NCBI RefSeq assembly: GCF_033366695.1
Contig: NZ_JAOBTQ010000001.1
Span: 1,860,001 to 1,924,000 of the forward strand
DNA length: 64,000 bases
Reading direction: 5' to 3'
Origin: Streptomyces sp. SCL15-4
GTDB taxonomy: Bacteria > Actinomycetota > Actinomycetes > Streptomycetales > Streptomycetaceae
A model generated the notes under the pieces. It saw only the letters and a list, made by a program, of their open reading frames with translations. It searched no databases and was not told where the DNA came from. Shown here piece by piece: positions 17,786 through 28,662 of this stretch. The position numbers and the translations under genes were made by a program. Numbering within the stretch: position 1 is the first letter of the stretch; the number at the start of each line of letters is the position of its first letter.

Positions 17786-19180
17786 CTAGTCCAGGTACTG
17801 ACAGGTGGCGCGCGGAGTGAAGACGCCGTGCCCGGCGCGCCCGGTGAACTCCCGCCGGTCGATGACGACTTCGCCGCGCGAGAGGACCGTCTCCACGCGT
17901 CCGGTGACCCGCTTGCCCTCGTACGCCGAGTAGTCGACGTTCATGTGGTGGGTCGCGGCGGACATCACCTGCTCGGCGTGCGGGTCGTAGACGACGATGT
18001 CCGCGTCGGCGCCCGGTGCGATGGTGCCCTTCTTCGGGTACAGGCCGAACATGCGGGCCGGGGTGGCGCAGGCGATCTCGATCCAGCGGCGGCGCGAGAG
18101 GTGGCCGTCCACGACGGCCTGGTGGAGCAGGTCCATGCGGTTCTCGACGCCGGGAAGGCCGTTGGGGATCTTGGAGAAGTCGCCGCGGCCCAGTTCCTTC
18201 TGGCCGGTGAAGCAGAAGGGGCAGTGGTCGGTGGAGACGACCTGGAGGTCGTTCGTCCTGAGGCCCCGCCACAGCCTGGCCTGGTGTTCGCGGGGCCGCA
18301 GCGGGGTGCTGCACACGTACTTGGCGCCCTCGAAGTCCGGCTCGGCGAGGTTGTCGGCGGACAGGAACAGATACTGCGGACAGGTCTCGCCGAAGACGTT
18401 CAGGCCCTCGTCGCGTGCCCTGACCAGCTCCGCGACGGCCTCCGCCGCCGAGACGTGGACGACGTACAGCGGCGCCCCGGCGACCTGGGCGAGCCGGATC
18501 GCGCGGTGGGTGGCCTCGGCCTCCAGCAGCGCCTTGCGGACCTCGCCGTGGTGGCGGGGGCCGGTCTCGCCCCGGGCCAGCGCCTGCCGGACCAGCACGT
18601 CGATGGCGATGCCGTTCTCGGCGTGCATCATGATCAGCCCGCCATTCTCGGCGGAGCGCTGCATGGCGCGCAGGATCTGGCCGTCGTCCGAGTAGAAGAC
18701 GCCCGGATAGGCCATGAATTGCTTGAACGAGGTCACACCCTCCTCGACCAGGAGATCCATTTCCCTGAGCGTCTCGTCGTTCACATCGGAGACGATCATG
18801 TGGAAGGCGTAGTCGATGGCGCAGTTGCCCTCGGCCTTGGCGTGCCAGGCGTCCAGGCCCTCGCGCAGGGTGTGGCCGACGCTCTGCACGGCGAAGTCCA
18901 CGATGGTCGTCGTACCGCCCCAGGCGGCGGCCCGGGTGCCGGTCTCGAAGGTGTCGGAGGCATGGGTGCCGCCGAACGGCAGCTCCATGTGGGTGTGCGC
19001 GTCGACGCCGCCCGGGATGACGTACCTGCCGGTGGCGTCGATCTCGCGGTCCGCGGTCCAGCTCTGCGAGCCGGGCGTGGCCAGCGCGGCGACGCGGCCG
19101 TCCACGATGAGGACGTCGGCGTGGATCTCGTCCGACGCGGTGACGACGAGACCGTGGCGGATGACGGTACGGCTGCTCAT
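17786..19180 (-). CDS. hydA: Dihydropyrimidinase / D-hydantoinase
   Basis: 464 residues; ATG preceded by GAGGAGCAGC. Cyclic amidohydrolase of the urease superfamily. Metal ligands H62 and H64 (VDAHTH), the carboxylated lysine K153 (TSFKQFMAYPG), further ligands in MMHAENG and YVVHVSAAEA, and VSTDHCPF with the last aspartate are all present, so it should be active. It opens 5,6-dihydrouracil or dihydrothymine to N-carbamoyl-beta-amino acids, feeding the beta-ureidopropionase of the same operon. The length is usual for the family. Its start overlaps the end of a small arginine-rich frame (19177-19548), and the LLM gene follows after 11 bp. Confidence 0.93.
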   Translation of the reverse strand: MSSRTVIRHGLVVTASDEIHADVLIVDGRVAALATPGSQSWTADREIDATGRYVIPGGVDAHTHMELPFGGTHASDTFETGTRAAAWGGTTTIVDFAVQSVGHTLREGLDAWHAKAEGNCAIDYAFHMIVSDVNDETLREMDLLVEEGVTSFKQFMAYPGVFYSDDGQILRAMQRSAENGGLIMMHAENGIAIDVLVRQALARGETGPRHHGEVRKALLEAEATHRAIRLAQVAGAPLYVVHVSAAEAVAELVRARDEGLNVFGETCPQYLFLSADNLAEPDFEGAKYVCSTPLRPREHQARLWRGLRTNDLQVVSTDHCPFCFTGQKELGRGDFSKIPNGLPGVENRMDLLHQAVVDGHLSRRRWIEIACATPARMFGLYPKKGTIAPGADADIVVYDPHAEQVMSAATHHMNVDYSAYEGKRVTGRVETVLSRGEVVIDRREFTGRAGHGVFTPRATCQYLD

Positions 19181-19548
19181 GCTGCTCCTCGGTCACTCGG
19201 CTCGGGCTCCGCGGGAGGCCGACGGCGGCGGTCTTCCGGCGCACCGGCCGCGACCGGCCCGCTCCGGTCAGGCTCGGCGAAGGCGAAGGCGAAGGCGAAG
19301 GCGAAGGGATGGTGCGGGACGGCCATCGGCGGTCCGCGCCGTTCGGCGGCCCGGCGCACCGAATCGGTCGGTGCCGCGCAGGCCCGGCCGAGGCCGGGCA
19401 CGGCGGCGGCGGGCACGGCCCGGTGCGGGAACCGGATGTGCTCCGTCTGCGCGGCCTCGTCGTCGGCCGGCCGGACCCGGCCGGTGAGCGCCCGTCGGAC
19501 GGACGGGGCGGCTTCCCGGCCGTGCCGGGACTGGCAGGCGGTGGTCAT
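19177..19548 (-). CDS. Possible small Arg/Pro-rich protein, doubtful
   Basis: 123 codons lying between the aminotransferase stop (16 bp upstream) and the hydantoinase start, which it overlaps by ATGA. Support: the frame has very high third-position GC and fills an otherwise empty 384-bp gap in an operon. Against: a weak ribosome site, a biased arginine/proline composition, no recognised domain, and an FAFAFAFAFA stretch from a 5x hexanucleotide repeat. It may instead be a long untranslated spacer. No function can be proposed. Confidence 0.35.
   Translation of the reverse strand: MTTACQSRHGREAAPSVRRALTGRVRPADDEAAQTEHIRFPHRAVPAAAVPGLGRACAAPTDSVRRAAERRGPPMAVPHHPFAFAFAFAFAEPDRSGPVAAGAPEDRRRRPPAEPEPSDRGAA
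19277..19306. repeat. Five perfect GCGAAG hexanucleotide repeats
   Basis: 30 bp made of five uninterrupted copies of GCGAAG, encoding alternating Phe-Ala in the doubtful minus-strand frame. Upstream of hydA by about 100 bp within the operon. Confidence 0.95.
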
Positions 19549-19564
19549 GGCCGTACCCCGTTCT

Positions 19565-20848
19565 CTAGTACGGGCTCCTGAGCGCGCTCTCCAGGATCGC
19601 CGCGCCCTCCTCGGCCTCGGCGACGGTGAGGGAGAGCGGTGGGGCGATCCGCAGGGCGCTGCTGTCGTGCCCGCCGCCCTTGCCGATGAGCAGCCCGTCC
19701 CGGCGGGTCGCCTCCAGTACGGCGGCGGCGGCCTGCGGGTCGGCCTCGTCCGTGCCCGGCTTCACCAGCTCGATGCCGATCATCAGTCCGCGTCCGCGCA
19801 CCTCGCGCACCCCGGGCAGCCCGGCGGTGGCCGCCCGGAGCCGTTCGACGAGCAGTCCGCCGACGCGCCGGGCGTTGCCCTGGAGGTCGTGTTCGAGGAG
19901 GTAGGCGAGGTTGGCGAGGCCCGCGGCCATGGTGATCTGGGTGCCGCCGAAGGTGGAGATGCTGTTCGCGTCCAGGCAGTTCATGATCTCGGCGCGGGCG
20001 ACGACCCCGCCGACGGACATGCCGTTGCCGATGCCCTTGGCGAAGGTGACGATGTCCGGCGGGCCGCTGCGGGCGTGCGCCTGCCAGCCCCAGAAGTGGT
20101 CGCCGGTGCGGCCCCAGCCGGTCTGCACCTCGTCGGCGATCCACAGGACGCCCTGGGCGGCGAGCACTTCGCGGAAGGCCGCGTACAGTCCGTCGGGCGG
20201 CGAGGTGAACCCGCCGACGCCCTGGACGGGTTCGGCGATCAGCGCGGCCGGGGTCCGGGTGTGGCCGAGGACGTCCTTCAGGTCGGCGACGCAGGCGTCG
20301 ATGAACGCGCGGTCGTCGAGGTGGGCGAACGGGCCTCGGGTGCGCACGGCGCCGTGGACGTACAGGGTCTGCACCGGGGACAGGGAGGTCGGGGACCAGC
20401 CGCGGTTGCCGGTGATGCCGACCGCGCCGAAGGAGCGGCCGTGGTAGCTGTTGCGCATGGCCAGGACGGTGTTGCTGCGCCGGTAGGCGGTGGCGAGCAG
20501 CAGGGCGGTGTCGTTGGCCTCGGTGCCGGAGGCGGTGAAGAACACCCGGGCGTTCGGGATGCCGCTCACCCGGGCGATGCGCTCGGCGAGGTCGACCATC
20601 GGCCGGTTGAGGTAGAGGGTCGAGGAGTGCAGGAGCCGGCCGGCCTGCTCGGCGACCGCCTTGGTGACCTCGGGCAGGGCGTGCGCGGTCATCGTGGTGA
20701 GGATGCCGCCGAAGAAGTCCAGGTACCTGCGGCCCGAGGAGTCCCAGACGTGGCGGCCCTCGCCGTGGGTGATCTCGATCGGGTCGTCGTAGTAGAGGGC
20801 GAGCCAGTCGGGCATGACGCCGCGGTGGCGGGAGTAGAGGTCGTTCAC
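19565..20848 (-). CDS. Class III aminotransferase (beta-alanine / 3-aminoisobutyrate type)
   Basis: 427 residues from a GTG that overlaps the upstream stop (GTGA), so it is coupled to the beta-ureidopropionase gene. PLP enzyme of fold type I: SGTEAND and NSYHGRS contact the cofactor phosphate, D239 in WIADEVQTGWGRTG pairs with the pyridine nitrogen, and K271 in TFAKGIGNGMSVGG forms the Schiff base. It is AGXT2-like in length and motifs. In this operon the expected substrates are beta-alanine and 3-aminoisobutyrate released from carbamoyl-beta-amino acids, giving (methyl)malonate semialdehyde. Exact acceptor specificity cannot be read from sequence. Confidence 0.9.
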   Translation of the reverse strand: MNDLYSRHRGVMPDWLALYYDDPIEITHGEGRHVWDSSGRRYLDFFGGILTTMTAHALPEVTKAVAEQAGRLLHSSTLYLNRPMVDLAERIARVSGIPNARVFFTASGTEANDTALLLATAYRRSNTVLAMRNSYHGRSFGAVGITGNRGWSPTSLSPVQTLYVHGAVRTRGPFAHLDDRAFIDACVADLKDVLGHTRTPAALIAEPVQGVGGFTSPPDGLYAAFREVLAAQGVLWIADEVQTGWGRTGDHFWGWQAHARSGPPDIVTFAKGIGNGMSVGGVVARAEIMNCLDANSISTFGGTQITMAAGLANLAYLLEHDLQGNARRVGGLLVERLRAATAGLPGVREVRGRGLMIGIELVKPGTDEADPQAAAAVLEATRRDGLLIGKGGGHDSSALRIAPPLSLTVAEAEEGAAILESALRSPY

Positions 20849-21687
20849 GGCCGCACCAGCCCCTCGTAGGCGTCGGGGCGGCGGTCGCGGTAGAAGGCCC
20901 ACTGGCGCCGCACCTCGTCGATGAGGCCCAGGTCCAGGTCGCGCACGAGGAGTTCCTCGCTCGTGTCGCTCGCGACCGTGCCGACGAACTGTCCGCGCGG
21001 GTCGACGAAGTACGACGTGCCGTAGAAGTCGTTGTCGCCGTACTCCTCCTGCCCGACGCGGTTGATGGCGGCGACGAAGTACGCGTTGGCGACGGCCGCG
21101 GCGGGCTGTTCCAGCTGCCACAGGTGGGCGGACAGGCCCCGGTGGGTGGCGGACGGGTTGTATACCAGCTGGGCGCCGTTCAGGCCGAGTTGGCGCCAGC
21201 CCTCCGGGAAGTGGCGGTCGTAGCAGATGTAGACGCCGACCTTGCCGACGGCGGTGTCGAAGACGGGCCAGCCCAGATTGCCGGGTTTGAAGTAGTACTT
21301 CTCCCAGAAGCCCTTCACCTGCGGGATGTGGTGCTTGCGGTACTTGCCGAGGTAGCTGCCGTCGGCGTCGATCACGGCGGCGGTGTTGTAGTAGAAGCCG
21401 GACTGCTCGACCTCGAAGACCGGGACGACGAGCACCATGCCGGTCTCCCGGGCGAGGTCCCGCATCCGGCGCACGGTCGGGCCGTCGGGCACGGGCTCCG
21501 CCCAGCGGTAGTGCTCGGGCTCCTGGACCTGGCAGAAGTAGGGGGCGTTGAAGACTTCCTGGAATCCGAGGATCCGCGCTCCCCGGCGGGCCGCCTCGCG
21601 GGCGTGCTCCTCGTGTTTCGCCACCATGGACCCGGTGTCGCCGGTCCAGGTGGCCTGGACCAGTGCGGCGCGGACGACGTTGGCCAT
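20845..21687 (-). CDS. Beta-ureidopropionase (nitrilase superfamily)
   Basis: 280 residues from the ATG at 21687, which has AGGAG six bases upstream; the in-frame ATG at 21705 has no such site. The nitrilase catalytic triad is complete: E44 (GFQEVFNAPYFCQ), K118 (YRKHHIPQ) and C155 (ICYDRHFPEGWRQL). The family includes N-carbamoyl-beta-alanine amidohydrolase, which releases CO2, ammonia and beta-amino acid. First gene of the pyrimidine operon, whose upstream region carries a candidate operator at 21717-21744. Confidence 0.9.
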   Translation of the reverse strand: MANVVRAALVQATWTGDTGSMVAKHEEHAREAARRGARILGFQEVFNAPYFCQVQEPEHYRWAEPVPDGPTVRRMRDLARETGMVLVVPVFEVEQSGFYYNTAAVIDADGSYLGKYRKHHIPQVKGFWEKYYFKPGNLGWPVFDTAVGKVGVYICYDRHFPEGWRQLGLNGAQLVYNPSATHRGLSAHLWQLEQPAAAVANAYFVAAINRVGQEEYGDNDFYGTSYFVDPRGQFVGTVASDTSEELLVRDLDLGLIDEVRRQWAFYRDRRPDAYEGLVRP

Positions 21688-21716
21688 GAGCTGCTCCTTC
21701 GACACGACGTCAGAGC

Positions 21717-21744
21717 CTCTACGCCCGTAGAGCGGGCCGTAGAG
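21717..21744. promoter_or_regulatory. Candidate operator of the pyrimidine-degradation operon
   Basis: CTCTACG (21717-21723), two-base spacer, CGTAGAG (21726-21732) is a perfect 7-bp inverted repeat. A third half-site, CGTAGAG, recurs 12 bp further on (21738-21744). It lies 30-57 bp upstream of the beta-ureidopropionase start. No regulator gene is adjacent, so the binding protein is unknown. Confidence 0.65.
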
Positions 21745-21861
21745 GGACGAACGTAAGCCTCCGGGCGGCCCTTGCCAAGACCATCGTCGTCAACCCGCGG
21801 GGTCGATCATGTTTCACACTCCGGTGGAGGAGCGGGTCCGGCCCGGCGCGGTGCGGACGGC

Positions 21862-22113
21862 TCAGAGGGGCACCAGGGCGCACCGTGTCACCAGCTCGTC
21901 CATGGACAGCCCGAGCGCGCCCGCCAGCGCGGCCACGGTGAAGAACGCCGGCGTCGGCGCCCGGCCCGTCTCGATCTTGCGGAGCGTCTCGGCCGAGACG
22001 CCCGCCGCCGCGGCGACGTCCGCCATGCTCCGGTCGCCGCGCGCCTCGCGCAGCAGCGACCCGAGCCGCTCACCGCGTTCGCGCTCTTCGGGAGTGAGAG
22101 GGGTGCGCACCAT
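21862..22113 (-). CDS. XRE-family HTH regulator
   Basis: 83 residues from the ATG at 22113 (MVRTPLTPEERERGERLG). A compact lambda-repressor-type helix-turn-helix spans the protein: LGSLLREARGDRSMADVAAAAGVSAETLRKIETGRAPTPAFFTVAALAGALGLS. There is no ligand or effector domain. Divergent from the methionine aminopeptidase gene with a 70-bp gap holding a near-palindromic 28-bp site; I infer autoregulation and control of that gene. Confidence 0.85.
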   Translation of the reverse strand: MVRTPLTPEERERGERLGSLLREARGDRSMADVAAAAGVSAETLRKIETGRAPTPAFFTVAALAGALGLSMDELVTRCALVPL

Positions 22114-22154
22114 GCCCCCATTCTGCCCCTCCTCCGCCCCGCCCCCGTCACCAT

Positions 22155-22182
22155 CCAATTTAAATACCGGTATAGTAATTGG
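22155..22182. promoter_or_regulatory. 28-bp imperfect palindrome, likely XRE operator
   Basis: Outer arms CCAATT (22155-22160) and AATTGG (22177-22182) and a perfect inner palindrome ATACCGGTAT (22164-22173); 11 of 14 base pairs match about one centre. AT-rich against its surroundings. It overlaps the presumed -10 of the methionine aminopeptidase gene, so bound repressor would block that promoter. Confidence 0.75.
22171..22176 (+). promoter_or_regulatory. -10 box giving a leaderless mRNA
   Basis: TATAGT ends seven bases before the ATG at 22184, the usual distance from a -10 to the transcription start. There is no ribosome site before that ATG, so transcription probably begins at or one base before the start codon. 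No clear -35 is visible. Confidence 0.6.
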
Positions 22183-22183
22183 C

Positions 22184-22960
22184 ATGGTGGAACTGAAGAC
22201 CGACACATCGATCGACGCGATGCACGCTGCGGGCCAGGTCGTAGGGCGTGCCCTGACGGCCGTACGGAAGGCCGCTCGCGTCGGCGTCTCGCTGCTGGAG
22301 CTGGACGAAGTGGCCCGGGAGGTGCTGCGCGAGGCGGGCGCGTCCTCGCCGTTCCTCGGCTACCGCCCCTCCTTCGCCCCGACCCCCTTCCCCGCGGTGA
22401 TCTGCGCCTCGGTGAACGACGCGATCGTGCACGGCATCCCCACCGGCTACCGGCTCCGCGACGGCGACCTGCTCTCCGTCGACTGCGGCGCCGTGCTGGA
22501 CGGCTGGGCAGGCGACTCCGCGATCAGCTTCGTGGTGGGCCGGCCCCGCCCGGCCGACCTGCGGCTGGTCGAGACCGCCGAGCGGGCGCTGGCCGCGGGC
22601 ATCGAGGCGGCCGTGGTGGGAGGCCGTATCGGGGACATCGCGCACGCCGTCGGCCGGGTCTGCCGCACGGCCGGCTACGGCATCCCGCAGGGCTTCGGCG
22701 GCCATGGCGTGGGCCGTCGTATGCACGAGGACCCCGAGGTCCCGAACGAGGGCCGCCCCGGCCGCGGCCTCCCGCTGCGCCCCGGCATGGTCCTCGCCAT
22801 CGAGCCCATGCTGATCGCGAGCGGCAAGGACGGCTACCACGAGGCCCCGGACGGCTGGACCCTGCGCACCGACGACGGCTCCCGCGCGGCCCACGTCGAG
22901 CACACGGTGGCCGTCACGGAGTCGGGCCCCCGGATCCTCACGGCACGACAGACGCCCTGA
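22184..22960 (+). CDS. map: Type I methionine aminopeptidase
   Basis: 258 residues. Removes N-terminal methionine from nascent proteins with two divalent metals. Ligands are all visible: two aspartates in SVDCGAVLDGWAGDSAI, histidine in GFGGHGVGRRMHE, glutamates in AIEPML and HVEHTVAV; the substrate-side histidine in IVHGIP is present. This is not the map of the ribosomal/secY cluster, so it is probably a second copy with its own switch. I chose the ATG at 22184 because the family match begins there and because of the -10 position. Divergent XRE regulator adjacent. Confidence 0.92.
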   Translation: MVELKTDTSIDAMHAAGQVVGRALTAVRKAARVGVSLLELDEVAREVLREAGASSPFLGYRPSFAPTPFPAVICASVNDAIVHGIPTGYRLRDGDLLSVDCGAVLDGWAGDSAISFVVGRPRPADLRLVETAERALAAGIEAAVVGGRIGDIAHAVGRVCRTAGYGIPQGFGGHGVGRRMHEDPEVPNEGRPGRGLPLRPGMVLAIEPMLIASGKDGYHEAPDGWTLRTDDGSRAAHVEHTVAVTESGPRILTARQTP

Positions 22961-23040
22961 AGCGGCCGCGGAGCCCTGCCCGGCAGGCGGACATGCCCGG
23001 AGCGGCCGCGAGGGGCTGCCCGGCAGGCTGACATGCCCGG
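22961..23040. repeat. Two tandem 40-bp direct repeats
   Basis: Copies 22961-23000 and 23001-23040 differ at about five positions. Each contains the palindrome CTGCCCGGCAG. It begins immediately after the methionine aminopeptidase stop, about 90 bp before the clp gene, and may serve as a stem-loop terminator. Confidence 0.9.
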
Positions 23041-23126
23041 CCCCACGGATCGTGCCATCGTGGGCATGGGCGACCCGCCCGGGTTGCCCGGCCGCTCCGC
23101 ATGCCGTCAGCGAAGGAACGCACGCC

Positions 23127-25685
<2,559 letters not shown>

Positions 25686-25698
25686 AGGCGGCCCGGGG

Positions 25699-27501
25699 CT
25701 ACCGCGCCGGGCGCACCACCATCGCCGAGCCGCCGCCGCGCCGCACCTTCTCGGCGGCGGCCAGCCACCTGCCGTCCGGCAGGCGCTGCACGCCGGTGGC
25801 GGCGCCGATCTCCGGGTTGGGGCTGAAGGCGTGCCCGATGGCCTCCAGGCGGCTCCTCAGCCCGCTGTCGTAGAGTCCCGGTTCCAGCTCGGTCTTCGCC
25901 GTGTTGCGCTGGCTGGCGCGCGGTGCGGCGATGGCGTCGACCAGCGGCAGGTGCCGGTCGAGGAAGCCGGTCAGGGTCTGCAGCACGGTGGTGACGATGG
26001 TCGCGCCGCCGGGCGAGCCGAGCGCCACGACGGGCTTGCCGTGCCGGTCCAGCACGATGGTCGGCGAGATCGAGGAGCGCGGGCGCTTGCCGGGGCCGGG
26101 CAGGTTGGGGTCGTGGACGGCCGGGTTGGCGGGGGCGAAGGAGAAGTCGGTCAGCTCGTTGTTGAGCAGGAAGCCCCGGCCGGGGACGGTGATGCCGCTG
26201 CCGCCGGTCTGCTCGATGGTGAGCGTGTAGGCGACGACGTTGCCCCATTTGTCGGCGACGGTCAGATGGGTGGTGTTCTCGCCCTCGTACGTCGTCGGCG
26301 CCGCGGTGCCGCCCTTGCCGCACGGCGCGGGGTGGCGCGGGTCGCCGGGGGCGAGCGGGCTGGCGAGGACGGCGTCGTCCTTGATGAGGCAGGCGCGCGA
26401 GTCGGCGTACCGCTGCGACAGCAGCTGCCTGGCCGGTACGTCCTCGAAGGCGGGGTCGCCGACCCAGCGGCCGCGGTCGGCGAAGGCGATGCGGCTGGCT
26501 TCGATGAGGCGGTGCAGGTACCGGACCCGGCTCGCCTTCGACAGGTTCGTCCGCTCCAGGATGTTCAGGGCCTCGCCGACCGTGGTGCCGCCGGAGGAGG
26601 ACGGGGCGATGGAGTAGACGTCCAGGCCGCGGTACGACGTCCTGGTCGGCGCCTGGAGCTTGGCGCGGTAGACGGCGAAGTCCTTCTCGGCGAGCTTGCC
26701 GGGGCGGGCGTTCCAGCCGGAGGCGGGGTCCACGGGCGGGTGTTCGACGGTCTTGACGATGTCGTCGCCGATGTCGCCGCGGTAGACGGCGGCCGTGCCC
26801 TCGCGGCCCAGCTGCTCGTAGGTGCGGGCCAGTTCGGGGTTCTTCAGAGTGGAGCCGACCACGGGGAGTTCGCCGTTCGGCAGGAACAGCTTCACGGTGT
26901 CGGGGAAATAGCGGAACCGGGTCTCGTTGGCCGCGGTCTGCGCCCGGAAGGTGTCGTCCACCGTGAAGCCGTCGCGGGCTATGCGCTCGGCCGGCTTCAG
27001 TACGGTGCGCAGGTTCTCGCTGCCCCATTCCTCCAGGGCCTTCTGCCAGGTGGCGGGCGTGCCCGGGGTGCCGACGCTCAGGCCGCTGCTGACGGCGTCG
27101 GCGAAGGGCAGCGGCTTGCCGTGCTCGGTGAACAGGCCGGAGTCCGCGGCGAGCGGCGCGGTCTCCCGGCCGTCGATGGTGTGGACCGTGCGCGTCCGCG
27201 CGTCGTAGTAGACGAAGTAGCCGCCTCCGCCGATGCCGGCGGAATAGGGCTCGGTGACGCCGAGCGCGGCGGCCGTGGCGACGGCCGCGTCCACCGCGTT
27301 GCCGCCGCGCTTGAGGACCTCGATGCCGGCGGCGGAGGCGTCCGCGTCGACGCTGGCCACGGCGCCGCCGTAACCGACGGCCACGGGCGTCTTGGCGGCC
27401 CTCTCGCTCGCCGGCGCGGCGGGCGGCGCCGCCGCTCCCACCGACACCACGGCGGCCGAGACCACCAGAGCCGCAAGTTTCCGCTTGTCTGGACGACCCA
27501 T
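25699..27501 (-). CDS. ggt: Secreted gamma-glutamyltransferase
   Basis: 600 residues; ATG preceded by GGGAGGTACGC. Signal peptide (GRPDKRKLAALVVSAAVVSVGAAA), so periplasmic-side or extracellular. Autoprocessing Ntn-hydrolase: the nucleophile threonine is T410 in GENTTHLTVADKWGN, where the precursor is cut into large and small subunits. RGGNAVDAAVA, GIGGGGYFVYY and SPGGATIVTTVLQ are family landmarks. It releases glutamate from glutathione-like or poly-gamma-glutamyl compounds by hydrolysis or transpeptidation. It lies downstream of and in line with the glutamate-type ABC genes, 282 bp away, which would import the product. Confidence 0.93.
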   Translation of the reverse strand: MGRPDKRKLAALVVSAAVVSVGAAAPPAAPASERAAKTPVAVGYGGAVASVDADASAAGIEVLKRGGNAVDAAVATAAALGVTEPYSAGIGGGGYFVYYDARTRTVHTIDGRETAPLAADSGLFTEHGKPLPFADAVSSGLSVGTPGTPATWQKALEEWGSENLRTVLKPAERIARDGFTVDDTFRAQTAANETRFRYFPDTVKLFLPNGELPVVGSTLKNPELARTYEQLGREGTAAVYRGDIGDDIVKTVEHPPVDPASGWNARPGKLAEKDFAVYRAKLQAPTRTSYRGLDVYSIAPSSSGGTTVGEALNILERTNLSKASRVRYLHRLIEASRIAFADRGRWVGDPAFEDVPARQLLSQRYADSRACLIKDDAVLASPLAPGDPRHPAPCGKGGTAAPTTYEGENTTHLTVADKWGNVVAYTLTIEQTGGSGITVPGRGFLLNNELTDFSFAPANPAVHDPNLPGPGKRPRSSISPTIVLDRHGKPVVALGSPGGATIVTTVLQTLTGFLDRHLPLVDAIAAPRASQRNTAKTELEPGLYDSGLRSRLEAIGHAFSPNPEIGAATGVQRLPDGRWLAAAEKVRRGGGSAMVVRPAR

Positions 27502-27783
27502 GCGTACCTCCCGTCGGGACAGTCCGCGCAGCGTAACCAGAACGATGCTGTACCGACAGTACGCGACGGGCTCCCGGCCCACCATGGCGGCGCTCGAACA
27601 CGCGTACGGCATGGGCGTGGTCGCGACGGTGGCGGATGTCACACGGGCGGGCACAACCCGTCCGGCGCGCAGCTGACCTTCTCCTCGCCCGGGGACGGCC
27701 CGTCACAGGTGTCCGTCCCGCTCCGCGAGCAGTGATCTCCGGCTGCCGCCGGACGAGCCTGGCCCGTTGAACTGCCGCCCCCC

Positions 27784-28662
27784 TCAGGGTTTCGGGGCCA
27801 TGGGGGGCTCCCCACCGGGCAGCAGCGCCCCAGGGCCGGCCGGGGCGAGAGCCACCGCCTCGGTCTTGGGGCTGCGCTGCTCACGGCGGGACACCCAGCC
27901 GGCGAACCACGAGAGCAGCATGCACATCCCGATGTAGATCGGCGAGATCACCATCACCACGGGGATGAACGGCAAATCGTAGTCGAGGTTGGAGGCGATG
28001 AGTTTCCCGGCATGGAGAAACTCCTCGTAGGTGATGAGGAAGCCGAGGGAGGTGTCCTTCAGCGCGACCACCAACTGGCTGATGATGGCGGGCAGCATGG
28101 CGCGCACCGCCTGCGGCACGAGGACGTGCGCCATGACCTGTGTCTTGCGCATGCCGAGCGCGAACGCGGCCTCCCCTTGACCGCGTTCGACGGCGTGGAC
28201 GCCGGAGCGGAAGACCTCGGCGAGCACCGAGCCGTTGTAGAGGGTGAGCCCGGCGACCAGCGCGGGCAGCGGCTGCGCCTTCAGGGCGACGAAGATGAAG
28301 AAGATCATGACCAGGACGGGCATGGCCCGGAAGAACTCCACGAGGAGCGTGGCGAGCGCGCGCACCGGCCGGTGGTCCGACAGCCGGCCGGAGGCCAGCA
28401 CACCGCCGAGGACGAGGGAGAGGACGGCCGCGATCGCGAACGCCTTCAGGGTGTTGCCGAGGCCGCGCAGCAACAGCCGCTGGATGCCCTGGTACTCGAA
28501 GGGTGTCCACTTGGTCGCGGTGAACTGGCCGGTGTGGAACAGCAGGTACAGGATCCAGGCGAGCAGCGTGAGGAGGACGACGGCGGACAGCAGGCCGTAG
28601 ACCGCGTGCCGCCGCCGGGTGCGCGGGCCCGCGATGTCGTAGAGCGCGGTGGTCCCGGTCAT
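27784..28662 (-). CDS. gluD: Glutamate-type ABC transporter permease
   Basis: 292 residues; its ATG overlaps the stop of the previous permease gene (ATGA). HisM-family inner-membrane subunit with an N-terminal hydrophobic anchor (HAVYGLLSAVVLLTLLAWILYLLFH), several more membrane spans and the EAA-type loop RGQGEAAFALGMRKTQVMAHVLVPQAVRAMLPAI that docks the ATPase. A ~30-residue charged/proline C-terminal tail (SPKTEAVALAPAGPGALLPGG) is extra. Last gene of the gluABCD-type operon. Confidence 0.9.
   Translation of the reverse strand: MTGTTALYDIAGPRTRRRHAVYGLLSAVVLLTLLAWILYLLFHTGQFTATKWTPFEYQGIQRLLLRGLGNTLKAFAIAAVLSLVLGGVLASGRLSDHRPVRALATLLVEFFRAMPVLVMIFFIFVALKAQPLPALVAGLTLYNGSVLAEVFRSGVHAVERGQGEAAFALGMRKTQVMAHVLVPQAVRAMLPAIISQLVVALKDTSLGFLITYEEFLHAGKLIASNLDYDLPFIPVVMVISPIYIGMCMLLSWFAGWVSRREQRSPKTEAVALAPAGPGALLPGGEPPMAPKP

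Noticed and set aside
17828..20869. 1013-codon plus-strand open frame over the hydantoinase and aminotransferase genes
   Set aside because: Antisense to two enzymes with complete catalytic motifs.
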